Virus record (IMG/VR): IMGVR_UViG_3300048592_000256
Coordinates: 1-25,260 of that record
Reading direction: 5' to 3' (one strand)
DNA: 25,260 nt
Source of the DNA: a virus
The notes under the pieces were generated by a model. The model searched no databases and was not told the origin of the DNA. It saw only the letters and a list, made by a program, of their open reading frames with translations. This document shows, one piece after another, positions 6,845-14,192 of the stretch (position 1 is the first letter of the stretch; each line of letters starts with the position of its first letter). The position numbers and the translations under genes are program-made.

Positions 6845-7126
6845 ATGATGACCAACAACACGAAACTGGCCCTGATCAATACCAAATGCCCGGCAGTCGC
6901 GATTGCCATTGCAAAGTTGCCGGCAGCCGAGCAGGATGCCATCCTGACGACAGGCGGAAAAGTGACGCTTGCCAGCGGAATCGCTCCTAACGGTATGCAT
7001 TGCACCCTGATCGCTACGGTGGCTCGTGACTTGTCCGCGACGGTCGTTGCGGTCGCTCCTGACGGACGCGAGCAGCCAATTGGTCACGGACACGTCGACG
7101 CCATCATTGCAAAGTTGGGAGAGTAA
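6845..7126 (+). CDS. Hypothetical protein, first gene of the accessory operon
   Basis: 93 residues, rich in Ala, Val and Thr, with no recognisable domain. Starts MMTNNTK after an AGGAG site; either of two adjacent ATG codons could be used. A helical N-terminal part (KCPAVAIAIAKLPAAEQDAIL) precedes a beta-rich C-terminal half. No signal peptide. It is promoter-proximal, so probably well expressed. Function unknown. Confidence 0.65.
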   Translation: MMTNNTKLALINTKCPAVAIAIAKLPAAEQDAILTTGGKVTLASGIAPNGMHCTLIATVARDLSATVVAVAPDGREQPIGHGHVDAIIAKLGE

Positions 7127-7129
7127 TCC

Positions 7130-7444
7130 GTGGCAACAATCATCACCAGCCAAGACCATCTCGACGACGCGATTGTCGCCGAGAAACGAGCCGCGAAGGA
7201 CTACGAGTGCCTTGTATCGCCGGAGTTTGACATTGACGGCGAGACGTACCAAGTCCTACTAGACGGCCATCATAGCCTAGCGGCAGCGATTGCCGACGGC
7301 GTCGAGCCGGAGTTGATCGTCGCAACCGCCCAGCAGCATGATGCGGTAACGATGCTGCTCGAAGGTCGCGTCGAGGAGTTTTTGCAAGCGGTGCATCACG
7401 GCCACGACTATCGCGATGCAAGGAGCGGCAAGTATGTCTGGTAA
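7130..7444 (+). CDS. Small protein with ParB/Srx-like motif
   Basis: 104 residues from a GTG start three bases after the preceding stop, with GGGAGAG upstream. The segment YQVLLDGHHSLAAAIADGV (about residues 40-58) resembles the DG-x-HR-LAA motif of the ParB/sulfiredoxin fold, which is used in ParB N-terminal domains and related phage proteins. The motif Arg is Ser here, and the protein is short. It could be a degenerate or minimal ParB-like domain. The assignment rests on one motif and is tentative. Confidence 0.6.
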   Translation: MATIITSQDHLDDAIVAEKRAAKDYECLVSPEFDIDGETYQVLLDGHHSLAAAIADGVEPELIVATAQQHDAVTMLLEGRVEEFLQAVHHGHDYRDARSGKYVW

Positions 7445-7637
7445 GCACGGCGGCAAGCGTCCAGGGGCTGGTAGGCCGGCGAGCCCAGATAGCCGATCGA
7501 TTCCGAAATCAATCAAGGTCACGCAAGAAATGGCGGAATATCTCGCCGAGCACGGGACCGGGTTAATCGAAGACGCAATCAGGCGCACGTTGCAATTCAA
7601 GGAATGGCGCCGCAAGAAAAAGGATCAATCATCATGA
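7434..7637 (+). CDS. Small AT-hook-like DNA-binding protein
   Basis: 67 residues. The N-terminus HGGKRPGAGRP is the Gly/Arg/Pro AT-hook-like motif frequent in small phage and mobile-element proteins. It is followed by IPKSIKVTQEMAEYLAEHG and a basic helix (AIRRTLQFKEWRRKKK), reminiscent of a ribbon-helix-helix-like arrangement. ATG at 7434 is preferred over an upstream one because AGGAG lies eight bases before it. It overlaps the previous gene by 11 bp. Probably binds DNA; the target is unknown. Confidence 0.7.
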   Translation: MSGKHGGKRPGAGRPASPDSRSIPKSIKVTQEMAEYLAEHGTGLIEDAIRRTLQFKEWRRKKKDQSS

Positions 7638-8272
7638 CCGACGGTCAGTCTGAAGCGTGTGCCGCGAACGAATACACCGGGATTCAAGTCGGCGATACGG
7701 TGCGGGTTAAATACGGCTTCCTGGCTGGCCAAGTTGGCAAAGTCGTGAAGCTAGATGGGTTACAAGCAAGCGTTGAATTTCAATCATCTTACGGCACACT
7801 CTTTACCAATGATGGATTTTGCTCTGACCATCTGCAACTCGTCTTGCCAGCCAAGCCGCAACCAGCAACCTGCGTGCAGTTCGACTGCGACGAATCGCTA
7901 GAAGACCGCGTCTCGCAGCTTGAATACCAGCTCGCAAGACTGGCAACAATCGATAAGCATCAGTCACGCACCGAACTGGCTGACGCCTACTTGGCATCGC
8001 TGAAGGAAGTGCACCAGTGGCGTGAGAAGGTCGGGTATCTCACAAAGGAACGCGACGAGTACAAGGAGCTGCATCGTCACGCGCTGGAGCAAGTTGACCG
8101 CGTCTTCCAGTACGAGAGTAGAACGATTCACGATCCGATCCTGCCTGGCTTTGCGCACGTCGGCGAAGACAAATTCGAGGCGGTTGTGCGGTTGGCTCAG
8201 GCTTACAAGAAGCTGGAAGCGGAGAACACACTGTTGCGGAGTGCGATTGCCACAGGGCGTGCAAGATTCTAA
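7634..8272 (+). CDS. KOW-like/coiled-coil hypothetical protein
   Basis: 212 residues from ATG 7634 (overlap ATGA with the previous stop; AAGGA nine bases upstream). Residues about 18-60 (VGDTVRVKYGFLAGQVGKVVKL) form a KOW/SH3-like small beta-barrel motif as in some RNA-binding or NusG-like proteins. The rest (about 85-210) is mostly charged helix with heptad character (LEDRVSQLEYQLARL, LTKERDEYKELHRHALEQV), likely coiled coil. Function unknown; KOW suggests RNA or ribosome contact but this is speculative. Confidence 0.7.
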   Translation: MTDGQSEACAANEYTGIQVGDTVRVKYGFLAGQVGKVVKLDGLQASVEFQSSYGTLFTNDGFCSDHLQLVLPAKPQPATCVQFDCDESLEDRVSQLEYQLARLATIDKHQSRTELADAYLASLKEVHQWREKVGYLTKERDEYKELHRHALEQVDRVFQYESRTIHDPILPGFAHVGEDKFEAVVRLAQAYKKLEAENTLLRSAIATGRARF

Positions 8273-8329
8273 ATGAGACGCTGCGGGACTTATCCACAAG
8301 CCCCGACGATTTGTAACGGAGCGAATGCG

Positions 8330-8596
8330 ATGACCGACCTACAGCAAGCCGCCGAGCGGGTGCGGAGAGTGCGTGGTGATCGAAAGAAGGCCCTTGAACA
8401 GTACTGCGAATTGTGCGAATTGCGATTTAGTCACAGAAGAGTTGGTGCTGCGGTCGCAATTCATTACGAAGACTGCGAACTGCTCGCCTGCGCCTACCTG
8501 GACCTGCGAGCCGAAATCCTTCTAGCGTGCCTGGAGGAATCGACGTACGACGGGCTGCACGCTCGGATCATGACTTTACACGAGCGAGGTGAGTGA
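8330..8596 (+). CDS. Hypothetical protein (88 aa)
   Basis: Helical, Arg/Glu/Leu-rich, with several cysteines (CELCELRF, CELLACAY) but no ordered zinc motif. ATG 8330 is chosen because GGAG precedes it by eight bases; an earlier in-frame ATG at 8273 has no site. It overlaps the next gene as TGATG. Not recognised. Confidence 0.6.
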   Translation: MTDLQQAAERVRRVRGDRKKALEQYCELCELRFSHRRVGAAVAIHYEDCELLACAYLDLRAEILLACLEESTYDGLHARIMTLHERGE

Positions 8597-8763
8597 TGCC
8601 AACGAAACTGCATGACGACGACCTGATGCCGTTTGGGAAGCACAAAGGACAACGGCTTGGCGACGTCCCTGATTCCTACTGGTTTTGGTTTTTGTCGCAG
8701 GGCTGGTGCGACAAGTGGCCGGATCTTGTCGAGTACGCGAATCTTTGCGTAGAGGGTGATTGA
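8596..8763 (+). CDS. DUF3820-type small protein (55 aa)
   Basis: Encodes DDDLMPFGKHKGQRLGDVP followed by SYWFWFLSQGW, matching the DUF3820 pattern MPFGK-x-KG-x-x-L-x-x-VP-x-x-Y-x-x-W. Such proteins are frequent in phages and proteobacteria. The family function is poorly defined, though its fold has been linked to nucleic-acid binding. Overlapping TGATG junctions on both sides support translation. Confidence 0.75.
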   Translation: MPTKLHDDDLMPFGKHKGQRLGDVPDSYWFWFLSQGWCDKWPDLVEYANLCVEGD

Positions 8764-8876
8764 TGTTTAATACTGACGACATTGACAAGGCTGCCGGATG
8801 CGTGATGTTGATCGTAGTCGCTACCGTGATCGCAGGGGCGGCGGTCTCGTTTGCCATCGGGGCGTGGTTGTTTTAA
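8763..8876 (+). CDS. Tiny single-pass membrane peptide (37 aa)
   Basis: Begins MFNTDDIDKAAG and then is almost entirely hydrophobic (VMLIVVATVIAGAAVSFAIG, residues 14-33). The ATG overlaps the DUF3820 stop (TGATG). Its size and composition fit a phage membrane peptide. Function unknown. Confidence 0.55.
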   Translation: MFNTDDIDKAAGCVMLIVVATVIAGAAVSFAIGAWLF

Positions 8877-8888
8877 GCGAGGTGAGTG

Positions 8889-9278
8889 ATGAGTGACATT
8901 AAGCGGTACATGGGGTGGAGAGAATACGAGCACGGCAACCTGTTCGATTATCGCTTCGGCGAACATCCACAAGGGGAATGGGTGGCATACGACGACATCG
9001 CCCCGCTGCTCGCGGAGAGGGAGGAGTTGCTGGCAGAAACACGAGAAGCCGAAGAGTGGTTTCGTCATATCATGTCGGAATCCTGCGATGCCAGCGAAGT
9101 GCATTGCCCGTGCGTTCCGTTGCTGCGGAAACGGGTGAAGGAATGGCGGGCTTTGCTGCAGCGCATTGCTTCCTGGGCCACGGTAGACGCCACGTTTGAG
9201 TGCTTCCCGGCACATATGAAAGAGGGACTGGAACTAATCGCTAAAGAGGCGAAGGAAGCACTGCAAGGCGTTAAGTGA
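8889..9278 (+). CDS. Hypothetical helical protein
   Basis: 129 residues from ATG 8889; a GTG directly before it is also possible. The opening WREYEHGNLFDYRFGEHPQGEWVAYDDIAPLLAEREEL matches the EWV-x-Y-x-DIAPLLAERE phrase found in many small phage proteins. The remainder is helical with paired cysteines (CPCVP). Not linked to an activity. The stop overlaps the nuclease ATG (TGATG). Confidence 0.65.
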   Translation: MSDIKRYMGWREYEHGNLFDYRFGEHPQGEWVAYDDIAPLLAEREELLAETREAEEWFRHIMSESCDASEVHCPCVPLLRKRVKEWRALLQRIASWATVDATFECFPAHMKEGLELIAKEAKEALQGVK

Positions 9279-9607
9279 TGTACGAATACAACGCACTCGT
9301 CAGGGAAGTCTACGACGGGGACACGATCACATGCGATATCGACCTGGGCCTAGGCGTGTGGATGCGTGGCCAAAAGATACGCTTGTTCGGCATCAACGCA
9401 CCTGAACTGCGAGGCGAAACAATCGACGCAGGTCGTGCTTCTCGTGACGCGCTGCGAGATCAGATTCAATCGCGGCCCGTCACGATACGCACCATCAAGG
9501 ACAAGACGGAAAAGTACGGGCGATGGCTGGGCGTGATCTACGTCGGATTCGTCAACGTCAACGATTGGCTGGTCGAACGTGGGCACGCGGTCAAGGCGGA
9601 ATACTGA
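9278..9607 (+). CDS. Staphylococcal-nuclease-like (thermonuclease) enzyme
   Basis: 109 residues, a minimal SNase fold. The motifs VYDGDT (11-16), IRLFGINAPE (34-43) and EKYGRWLGVIY (79-89) give the catalytic set R35, E43 and R82, corresponding to R35, E43 and R87 of the Staphylococcus enzyme. The DTPE of the classic protein is NAPE here, a common variant. It has no signal peptide, so it should act in the cytoplasm, cleaving DNA or RNA during infection, for instance host DNA degradation or superinfection exclusion; that role is inferred. TGATG coupling on both sides. Confidence 0.9.
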   Translation: MYEYNALVREVYDGDTITCDIDLGLGVWMRGQKIRLFGINAPELRGETIDAGRASRDALRDQIQSRPVTIRTIKDKTEKYGRWLGVIYVGFVNVNDWLVERGHAVKAEY

Positions 9608-9831
9608 TGGACAAGACGCGCCGCACGCAGCCGCAAGACAGGAACTATTTGGTCGCGTGCAAGGGCGACGAGCGTTATATCTTTATCTGGAGCGACGACA
9701 ACAGGCAGCGACTACTGCGAACGCTGGGACGATTCGCCAGCAATAGCGAGCTGAGCTTTACGTGGTACGATGCGGCGATGGCGTCGAAGCACGTTCGAGA
9801 ATGGCACAACAAAAAGCGAGGGAAGCAATGA
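9607..9831 (+). CDS. Small conserved phage protein (74 aa)
   Basis: Contains YIFIWSDDNRQRLLRTLGRFASNSELSFTWYDAA, a compact pattern I associate with short proteins of environmental phages and bacteria, but without known function. ATG overlaps the nuclease stop. Basic C-terminus (HNKKRGKQ). No membrane segment. Confidence 0.65.
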   Translation: MDKTRRTQPQDRNYLVACKGDERYIFIWSDDNRQRLLRTLGRFASNSELSFTWYDAAMASKHVREWHNKKRGKQ

Positions 9832-10124
9832 GCGACGAATTTTCCCATTCGATCCCAAGGATATGGTGCCGTTACGATAACGTACCGTGCGCTAGAGTCA
9901 GGCAAGTAGCAATGCTTGCGTGGCTGGCAAGTAAAGACACCGGCGACTTTGTCTACGAAGTGTTTCACAACGACAAGTCGGAATGGTTTTCTGTAACAGT
10001 TGACAGGAAAAGTGTCGCAAGATTTAAACGCAGGCTTGACGTGTACTGGCGTGACCTCTATGGCGTCGACAGCGATCATGGAAATGAACACGGTTGGGGC
10101 TGCGACGTTGATGAAAGGAAGTGA
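9828..10124 (+). CDS. Hypothetical protein (98 aa)
   Basis: Starts MSDEFSHS with an ATGA overlap to the previous gene. It has aromatic and charged residues spread evenly, a central beta-like EWFSVTVDRKSV and a following helix FKRRLDVYWRDLY. Not recognised. The His/Gly/Asp-rich C-terminus (SDHGNEHGWGCD) could bind metal but no standard motif is present. Confidence 0.6.
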   Translation: MSDEFSHSIPRIWCRYDNVPCARVRQVAMLAWLASKDTGDFVYEVFHNDKSEWFSVTVDRKSVARFKRRLDVYWRDLYGVDSDHGNEHGWGCDVDERK

Positions 10125-10125
10125 A

Positions 10126-10353
10126 ATGAGCGACGAAGAGCGGATGCGGTTCCTGGCCGGTGCGGATGATCTGAACGCAGGCCCAGTCATCGAAGGTATC
10201 GCATGTGTCCAGGGCGATATTTACGAGTTCGTCAACGAGGCCGCAATGGATCGCGTTGGCGGGAACCTAGCCGAGTTTGACGTACAGCCTGACGACTGGC
10301 TCGAAGGGTTCCGCCGCATGATCGACGCCGCCATTCGCGCATCAAAGGAGTGA
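10126..10353 (+). CDS. Hypothetical acidic protein (75 aa)
   Basis: ATG 10126 follows the preceding stop by one base and has AAGGAAG upstream. The protein is acidic, with GADDLNAGPVIEGIACVQGDIYEF and a C-terminal helix WLEGFRRMIDAAIRASKE. Not recognised. Confidence 0.6.
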   Translation: MSDEERMRFLAGADDLNAGPVIEGIACVQGDIYEFVNEAAMDRVGGNLAEFDVQPDDWLEGFRRMIDAAIRASKE

Positions 10354-10361
10354 CCGAACCG

Positions 10362-10595
10362 ATGCACGTGTTGCACCATTACCGCATCGTGCTCTACTGC
10401 GAGGGCCGTTGCTACGGGCACCGATACCGACAGACGCTAAGCGGTGCGCGTGAGTGTGCCGAAGGAATGCTCGAACGAATCATCGCGGCCGAACGTGCCG
10501 AGATCGACGAGCGGAAAGAGACGCTGGACGGGCAAGGGTTGTACTGGGATCGCGTCCAAGTCGTGACGCGAGAGCAAAAAGGAATGCAAACATGA
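10362..10595 (+). CDS. Hypothetical protein (77 aa)
   Basis: A short beta-strand pair (YRIVLYCEGRCYGHRYRQ) is followed by a long charged helix (AECAEGMLERIIAAE-like). ATG 10362 has AAAGGAG eleven bases upstream. A GTG at 10350 would overlap that site, so it is less likely. Not recognised. Confidence 0.6.
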   Translation: MHVLHHYRIVLYCEGRCYGHRYRQTLSGARECAEGMLERIIAAERAEIDERKETLDGQGLYWDRVQVVTREQKGMQT

Positions 10596-10786
10596 CGCTA
10601 TCGCAGATCTGGGAGCAGTTGTGCAAGAAGGACGGACGCCTGCATGATGAGGAAGCCAAGGTAGAATTCACGTCAGCAAACCTCAAGAAGTTGCTGGAGC
10701 AGGTTTACGAACAAGGTCGGTTAACAAACGGCGGGTCGTCACGCGGTGTCGCTGACGACTTATTTGACATTCTGACAAGGAGATAA
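10592..10786 (+). CDS. Hypothetical protein (64 aa)
   Basis: Starts MTLSQIWEQLCKKDGRL and contains FTSANLKKLLEQVYEQG, a helical small-phage-protein pattern. AAAAGGA precedes the ATG, which overlaps the previous stop as ATGA. Function unknown. Confidence 0.6.
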   Translation: MTLSQIWEQLCKKDGRLHDEEAKVEFTSANLKKLLEQVYEQGRLTNGGSSRGVADDLFDILTRR

Positions 10787-10789
10787 GAT

Positions 10790-11236
10790 ATGGCAACGGA
10801 CACCGAATACACGCGGCAGGAACAAGCGAAGCTGGCCGCGATCTTGAGCCAAGAAAAGTACGTCGAGCTGATGAAGCTTCGGGCCGACATGCAGAAGCGC
10901 AAGGCAGCACTGGCCAAACGCCAGTACGAGCACGCGGTCGCCACGCTGATGGAAACGATCAAATCGGATTCATCGCAGCTCCTTTTGCCGGGCATGGAGG
11001 ATGCAGACCCGCCAAGAATCCCAAGTTGGGAAGATACGCCCGTCAGCGTCGTAGTCGGCGACAAGGCTTGCGCTGAGAAGCTGGCCGAATACAACATCAC
11101 GACGCTGGGCCAGCTCGCCGCTTGGACCAACGCAGGCGAGCCGCTGACGAAGGTCGGGTTGACCGAGCAGCAGGAAGCCAAGGTCCAGACGTGTCTCGAA
11201 ATCTACTGGAATAGCGAACCAGGACAGGACGACTAA
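10790..11236 (+). CDS. Coiled-coil protein with C-terminal helix-hairpin-helix
   Basis: 148 residues. The N-terminal 60 are charged helix (EQAKLAAILSQEKYVELMKL). After a Pro-rich linker, residues 95-140 (AEKLAEYNITTLGQLAAW, then LTKVGLTEQQEAKVQTCLE) fit a degenerate helix-hairpin-helix of the kind seen in the RNA polymerase alpha C-terminal domain, where I-x-T-L-x-x-L is typical. It starts four bases after the previous stop with AAGGAGAT upstream. It may bind DNA, or act with the next gene, which has a clearer version of the domain. Confidence 0.65.
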   Translation: MATDTEYTRQEQAKLAAILSQEKYVELMKLRADMQKRKAALAKRQYEHAVATLMETIKSDSSQLLLPGMEDADPPRIPSWEDTPVSVVVGDKACAEKLAEYNITTLGQLAAWTNAGEPLTKVGLTEQQEAKVQTCLEIYWNSEPGQDD

Positions 11237-11238
11237 CC

Positions 11239-11574
11239 GTGGACACGCCCCGCGCAATCTCCGACGCGATCCACAAAGCGCTGCAAGATCGCAACTATCG
11301 GCGCGCGGTCTCGGTGCTCGAACAAGGGATCGCGACGCTGGCCCAGAAGCCGGCAGACCGCTACGATCCGTACGAGGACCGCACATCGATTGCGGTTCTT
11401 GGCTTCGACAGTTCAACCGTGACGCTGCTGGAAGATTCGGACATCTTCACCATCGGGGACCTACGCTCCGCGATCGAAAAAGGCACGCTGCACGAGATCG
11501 GTTACATCGGCGTCAAGCGAGTCTTGACCATCTGCAAAGCGGTTCAGCGCTATCGACCTGCGAACCGAAACTAG
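11239..11574 (+). CDS. RpoA-CTD-like helix-hairpin-helix protein
   Basis: 111 residues from a GTG start two bases after the previous stop. Residues about 49-105 (SIAVLGFDSSTVTLLEDSDIFTIGDLRSA, then LHEIGYIGVKRVLTICKAV) follow the alpha-CTD layout: short helix, I-x-T-x-x-D-L, then I-x-x-x-G-x-K-x-x-x-x-I. The N-terminal 40 residues form a separate helical pair. A free-standing alpha-CTD-like domain could contact DNA UP elements, host sigma or the polymerase and shift transcription to the phage; that is inference. It could equally be a generic DNA-binding HhH. Confidence 0.65.
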   Translation: MDTPRAISDAIHKALQDRNYRRAVSVLEQGIATLAQKPADRYDPYEDRTSIAVLGFDSSTVTLLEDSDIFTIGDLRSAIEKGTLHEIGYIGVKRVLTICKAVQRYRPANRN

Positions 11575-11606
11575 CCGCCGCGTGGCAATGGCCACAACAG
11601 ACAAGG

Positions 11607-11990
11607 ATGGGCACCGAAATTCTCAAGAACCGATCACGCACGATCCAGGTGTGTATGAAATCAGCGCGTCAGCTTCACGACGAACGCGCTCGCTGGATCG
11701 CCCGACGCAAACCCGAAATCGCTCGCGATCTGCTCAGCATGGCGCTCGACGAACTGCCGGAAGAAATGCCGACGTTTTGCGGGACCGATGAGCTGGAAAC
11801 GTTTGTCGAAGAGATCCAGTTCGATGTGATCCAGCGCCTACGCCGAGCCGAGCAGGCGTATTGCATGGGCGTCGTGTTCGAGGCCGCGTCTCGGTCGCGC
11901 TGGCAGTGGATTCTTGAGCGTGCCGTCGGCGAGATCGTGCGAGTTGCCGCCGAACTGTACCTTGGCGACCTGATTGAGAAACGGCGTTGA
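11607..11990 (+). CDS. Hypothetical helical protein
   Basis: 127 residues if started at 11607; an internal ATG at 11655 (MKSARQL) is an alternative, and neither has a strong ribosome site. Strongly helical and charged, with acidic ELPEEMPTF, ELETFVEEIQFDVIQRL and a C-terminal helix. No known family. It is the last gene before the matrixin gene, separated by about 65 bp. Confidence 0.55.
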   Translation: MGTEILKNRSRTIQVCMKSARQLHDERARWIARRKPEIARDLLSMALDELPEEMPTFCGTDELETFVEEIQFDVIQRLRRAEQAYCMGVVFEAASRSRWQWILERAVGEIVRVAAELYLGDLIEKRR

Positions 11991-12054
11991 CGACGGGCAA
12001 GGCCGCAACCTGCAATATGGCAGACACTTCACGGCCAAGCACAAGGATCGGTCC

Positions 12055-12792
12055 ATGCAGATTGATTTCGACCTAGAATCGCTCGGGTTCAAGACGCTCG
12101 AAGAATACCAGGAATTCCACGGTCTGAAGCCAGACGGGAACCTCGGGCCCGTCACGCTACGCTCGCTCGAAGCCCCCCGGTTCTGCGCCTACCCGGACAA
12201 GATGGCAATCGGTGGCGTCAACTGCCGGTGGAATAAGCGGCTCATCACTTACGGATTCAAAGGCGTACTGCCAGGCGTGACCCAAGAGGACATGCGGCGC
12301 GCCATGCAGATAGCGTTCGACCGCTGGTCAGCCGTCTGCAACCTGCGAGCACAACACGCCGGGATCGGAGCACAGACGGCGGACATCATCGTCGAGACGG
12401 GCCGCATCGATGGGGCCAGTGGGACGCTTGCATGGTCCGAGTTGCCGTGCTCGGGAACCGATCGAACACTGCGGCAGAAGTACGACAACGGCGAGCCGTG
12501 GGTATTGGCCGACGACGTCCCCCAGTACCGTATCGACCTGATCCGCGTGATGTGTCACGAACTGGGCCACGCCATCGGGATCGAGCACATTGGCTCCGGC
12601 AACCTGATGGCGCCCACCTACTCAACGCGGATCAATGGCCCGCAAGCAGGCGATATCCGCGAGGCCGTGGCGCGTTACGGCCCGCCAACCGCCACACCGC
12701 CGCCGAAGCCGGACGTGCCCACGGACCCGCCACCGGCCGAAGAATCGATCTGGGTCCAGATTCCAAAATCTTGGGTGGTCAAGGGCCTCTGA
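12055..12792 (+). CDS. Matrixin-type (M10A-like) zinc metallopeptidase with PG-binding-like N-terminus
   Basis: 245 residues from ATG 12055 (AAGGA eight bases upstream). Residues 15-39 (LEEYQEFHGLKPDGNLGPVTLRSLE) match the peptidoglycan-binding-like prodomain of matrix metallopeptidases. PRFCAYPD at 41-48 aligns with the cysteine-switch motif PRCGxPD, with C44 as the candidate zinc-blocking residue. The catalytic helix is HELGHAIGIEH (168-178, three His plus E169), with the Met-turn at M185 in NLMAP. A Pro-rich C-terminal tail (211-229) leads to a final tryptophan-containing segment. No signal peptide, so export would need lysis or another route. Role inferred: envelope or host-surface protein digestion, perhaps lysis; no classical endolysin is in the window. 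The stop overlaps the next ATG (TGATG). Confidence 0.85.
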   Translation: MQIDFDLESLGFKTLEEYQEFHGLKPDGNLGPVTLRSLEAPRFCAYPDKMAIGGVNCRWNKRLITYGFKGVLPGVTQEDMRRAMQIAFDRWSAVCNLRAQHAGIGAQTADIIVETGRIDGASGTLAWSELPCSGTDRTLRQKYDNGEPWVLADDVPQYRIDLIRVMCHELGHAIGIEHIGSGNLMAPTYSTRINGPQAGDIREAVARYGPPTATPPPKPDVPTDPPPAEESIWVQIPKSWVVKGL

Positions 12793-14192
12793 TGAGCAGC
12801 CACGAGTTCGATCAACTGATGCGTGAGATTGCCGGAATTCGCAAACGCCAAAACGCCATGTTGTTTTTCGGCTGCGTGCTCGTGCTCTGGGTGGCGTCGA
12901 TCGCCTGGGGCAACGACGCACGCGAGGCAATCGCCGACCGCCATCAGTTCCCTGAATCCGAATGGCCGCACCTGTACTATTTCACCGTCAGCGCTGCCGA
13001 CCCGACTCAGCGCGAGATCCTCGGCAAAGTGCTGGCGTTCACGGTGGCGTCGCTGAATCGTCAGACGATCATCGAGCAGCAATTGCCGGTGCGTGTCGGT
13101 GACAAGCTCTACCGCATCCATACGGGCAACCTGGGCTGGGACAAGACGTTCCCGTCGCTCGTTGGCAAGGACTACCCCTACTCGACGCACCTCGGCACGG
13201 CCCCGCTCGTGATCCGGGCCGACTGGTTCGTGCAGTGGTCGCTGGATCAAGAAATATCGGGCGACGCGTACTTGCAGCTCCTGTTCGGGAAGAAAATCGA
13301 GAAGCTCGACGACTTCCTGAAAGAGTTCGGGGTCGACGTCGCCAATGATCTGACGTTCGCCCACATCGAGACGAATTCCGGCGTGGCAATCAACCGCACG
13401 CGGATTGTCGCCAGCTACCCGACCGACGCCAGAACTGATTGCTGGATCACGTACGACTACACCGAGTTAAACCAAGCGACGGACCCGCTTGAGAATCTCA
13501 CTCGGGGAATCAAGGACGGAAAGCATGACCAGGACGCTTCAGAGATTATTGTCGGCTTGCCAAAGGCGATGGCGGCAACGGGTCAGACAGGCGTATTGCA
13601 AGCATACCTACTTGCTGACGGGAACGGGAACGTACAGACGAAGGCCCCCACGAACATCGTGGTTGATTCGACGGGTGTACGAGGCGTGGAGATTCGCAAC
13701 CCGGTCTCGTGCGTGGTCTGCCATGTCGAAGGCCTGCGACCGACTAAGACAAACGGTCTACGGTCTTATTTACTTTCTGGAGCTGCGGCGTTTGCGAAAT
13801 ACGAAGCGCAGCAGGAAATCGAGCGATACCATCTCACATCGGTCGACAAGTTCATCGAACGGAATAACGAGGACTACACGGCGGCGATACAAGCCGTGAA
13901 CGGCCTCAAGCCCGACGAGAACGCGTTGGCCGTCAAAACGGTAATCCAGGCCTACGACAAACCCGTAACGCTAGAGACGGCAGCCAGAGAGCTGTATACA
14001 ACCCCGGAAGTGATTAAGAACGCGTTGGGCTGGTGGTCGTCTCTTGGCAAGCCATTGTCGGCACGGACGGCAGCGATGGCCCACGGTCAGGCAATGGCGC
14101 GGACGAGTTGGGAGCGAACCGAGTATCTTCGGACTCGCAAGATCGTCCACACCTACGCCGCCGAATTCCGCCGCAGAAGGGGAGAAAAATGA
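12792..14192 (+). CDS. Membrane-anchored protein with c-type haem motif
   Basis: 466 residues. A single N-terminal membrane helix (about 22-39) follows a short cytoplasmic stretch, so the bulk should lie outside the cytoplasm. The long middle (40-300) is a mixed alpha/beta region I do not recognise. One CxxCH haem-binding site, CVVCH, is at 307-311, followed by a helical C-terminal region with repeated Tyr/Ala/Glu helices. No obvious sixth haem ligand can be assigned. Coupled to the matrixin by TGATG and to the following cytochrome by ATGA, so the three are probably made together. Function unknown; an electron-transfer or surface role is possible. Haem attachment would rely on host cytochrome c maturation. 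Confidence 0.7.
   Translation: MSSHEFDQLMREIAGIRKRQNAMLFFGCVLVLWVASIAWGNDAREAIADRHQFPESEWPHLYYFTVSAADPTQREILGKVLAFTVASLNRQTIIEQQLPVRVGDKLYRIHTGNLGWDKTFPSLVGKDYPYSTHLGTAPLVIRADWFVQWSLDQEISGDAYLQLLFGKKIEKLDDFLKEFGVDVANDLTFAHIETNSGVAINRTRIVASYPTDARTDCWITYDYTELNQATDPLENLTRGIKDGKHDQDASEIIVGLPKAMAATGQTGVLQAYLLADGNGNVQTKAPTNIVVDSTGVRGVEIRNPVSCVVCHVEGLRPTKTNGLRSYLLSGAAAFAKYEAQQEIERYHLTSVDKFIERNNEDYTAAIQAVNGLKPDENALAVKTVIQAYDKPVTLETAARELYTTPEVIKNALGWWSSLGKPLSARTAAMAHGQAMARTSWERTEYLRTRKIVHTYAAEFRRRRGEK

Noticed and set aside
12675-13364. Minus-strand open frame opposite the membrane haem protein
   Set aside because: No start signal and no domain. The opposite strand has TGATG coupling and a CxxCH motif.
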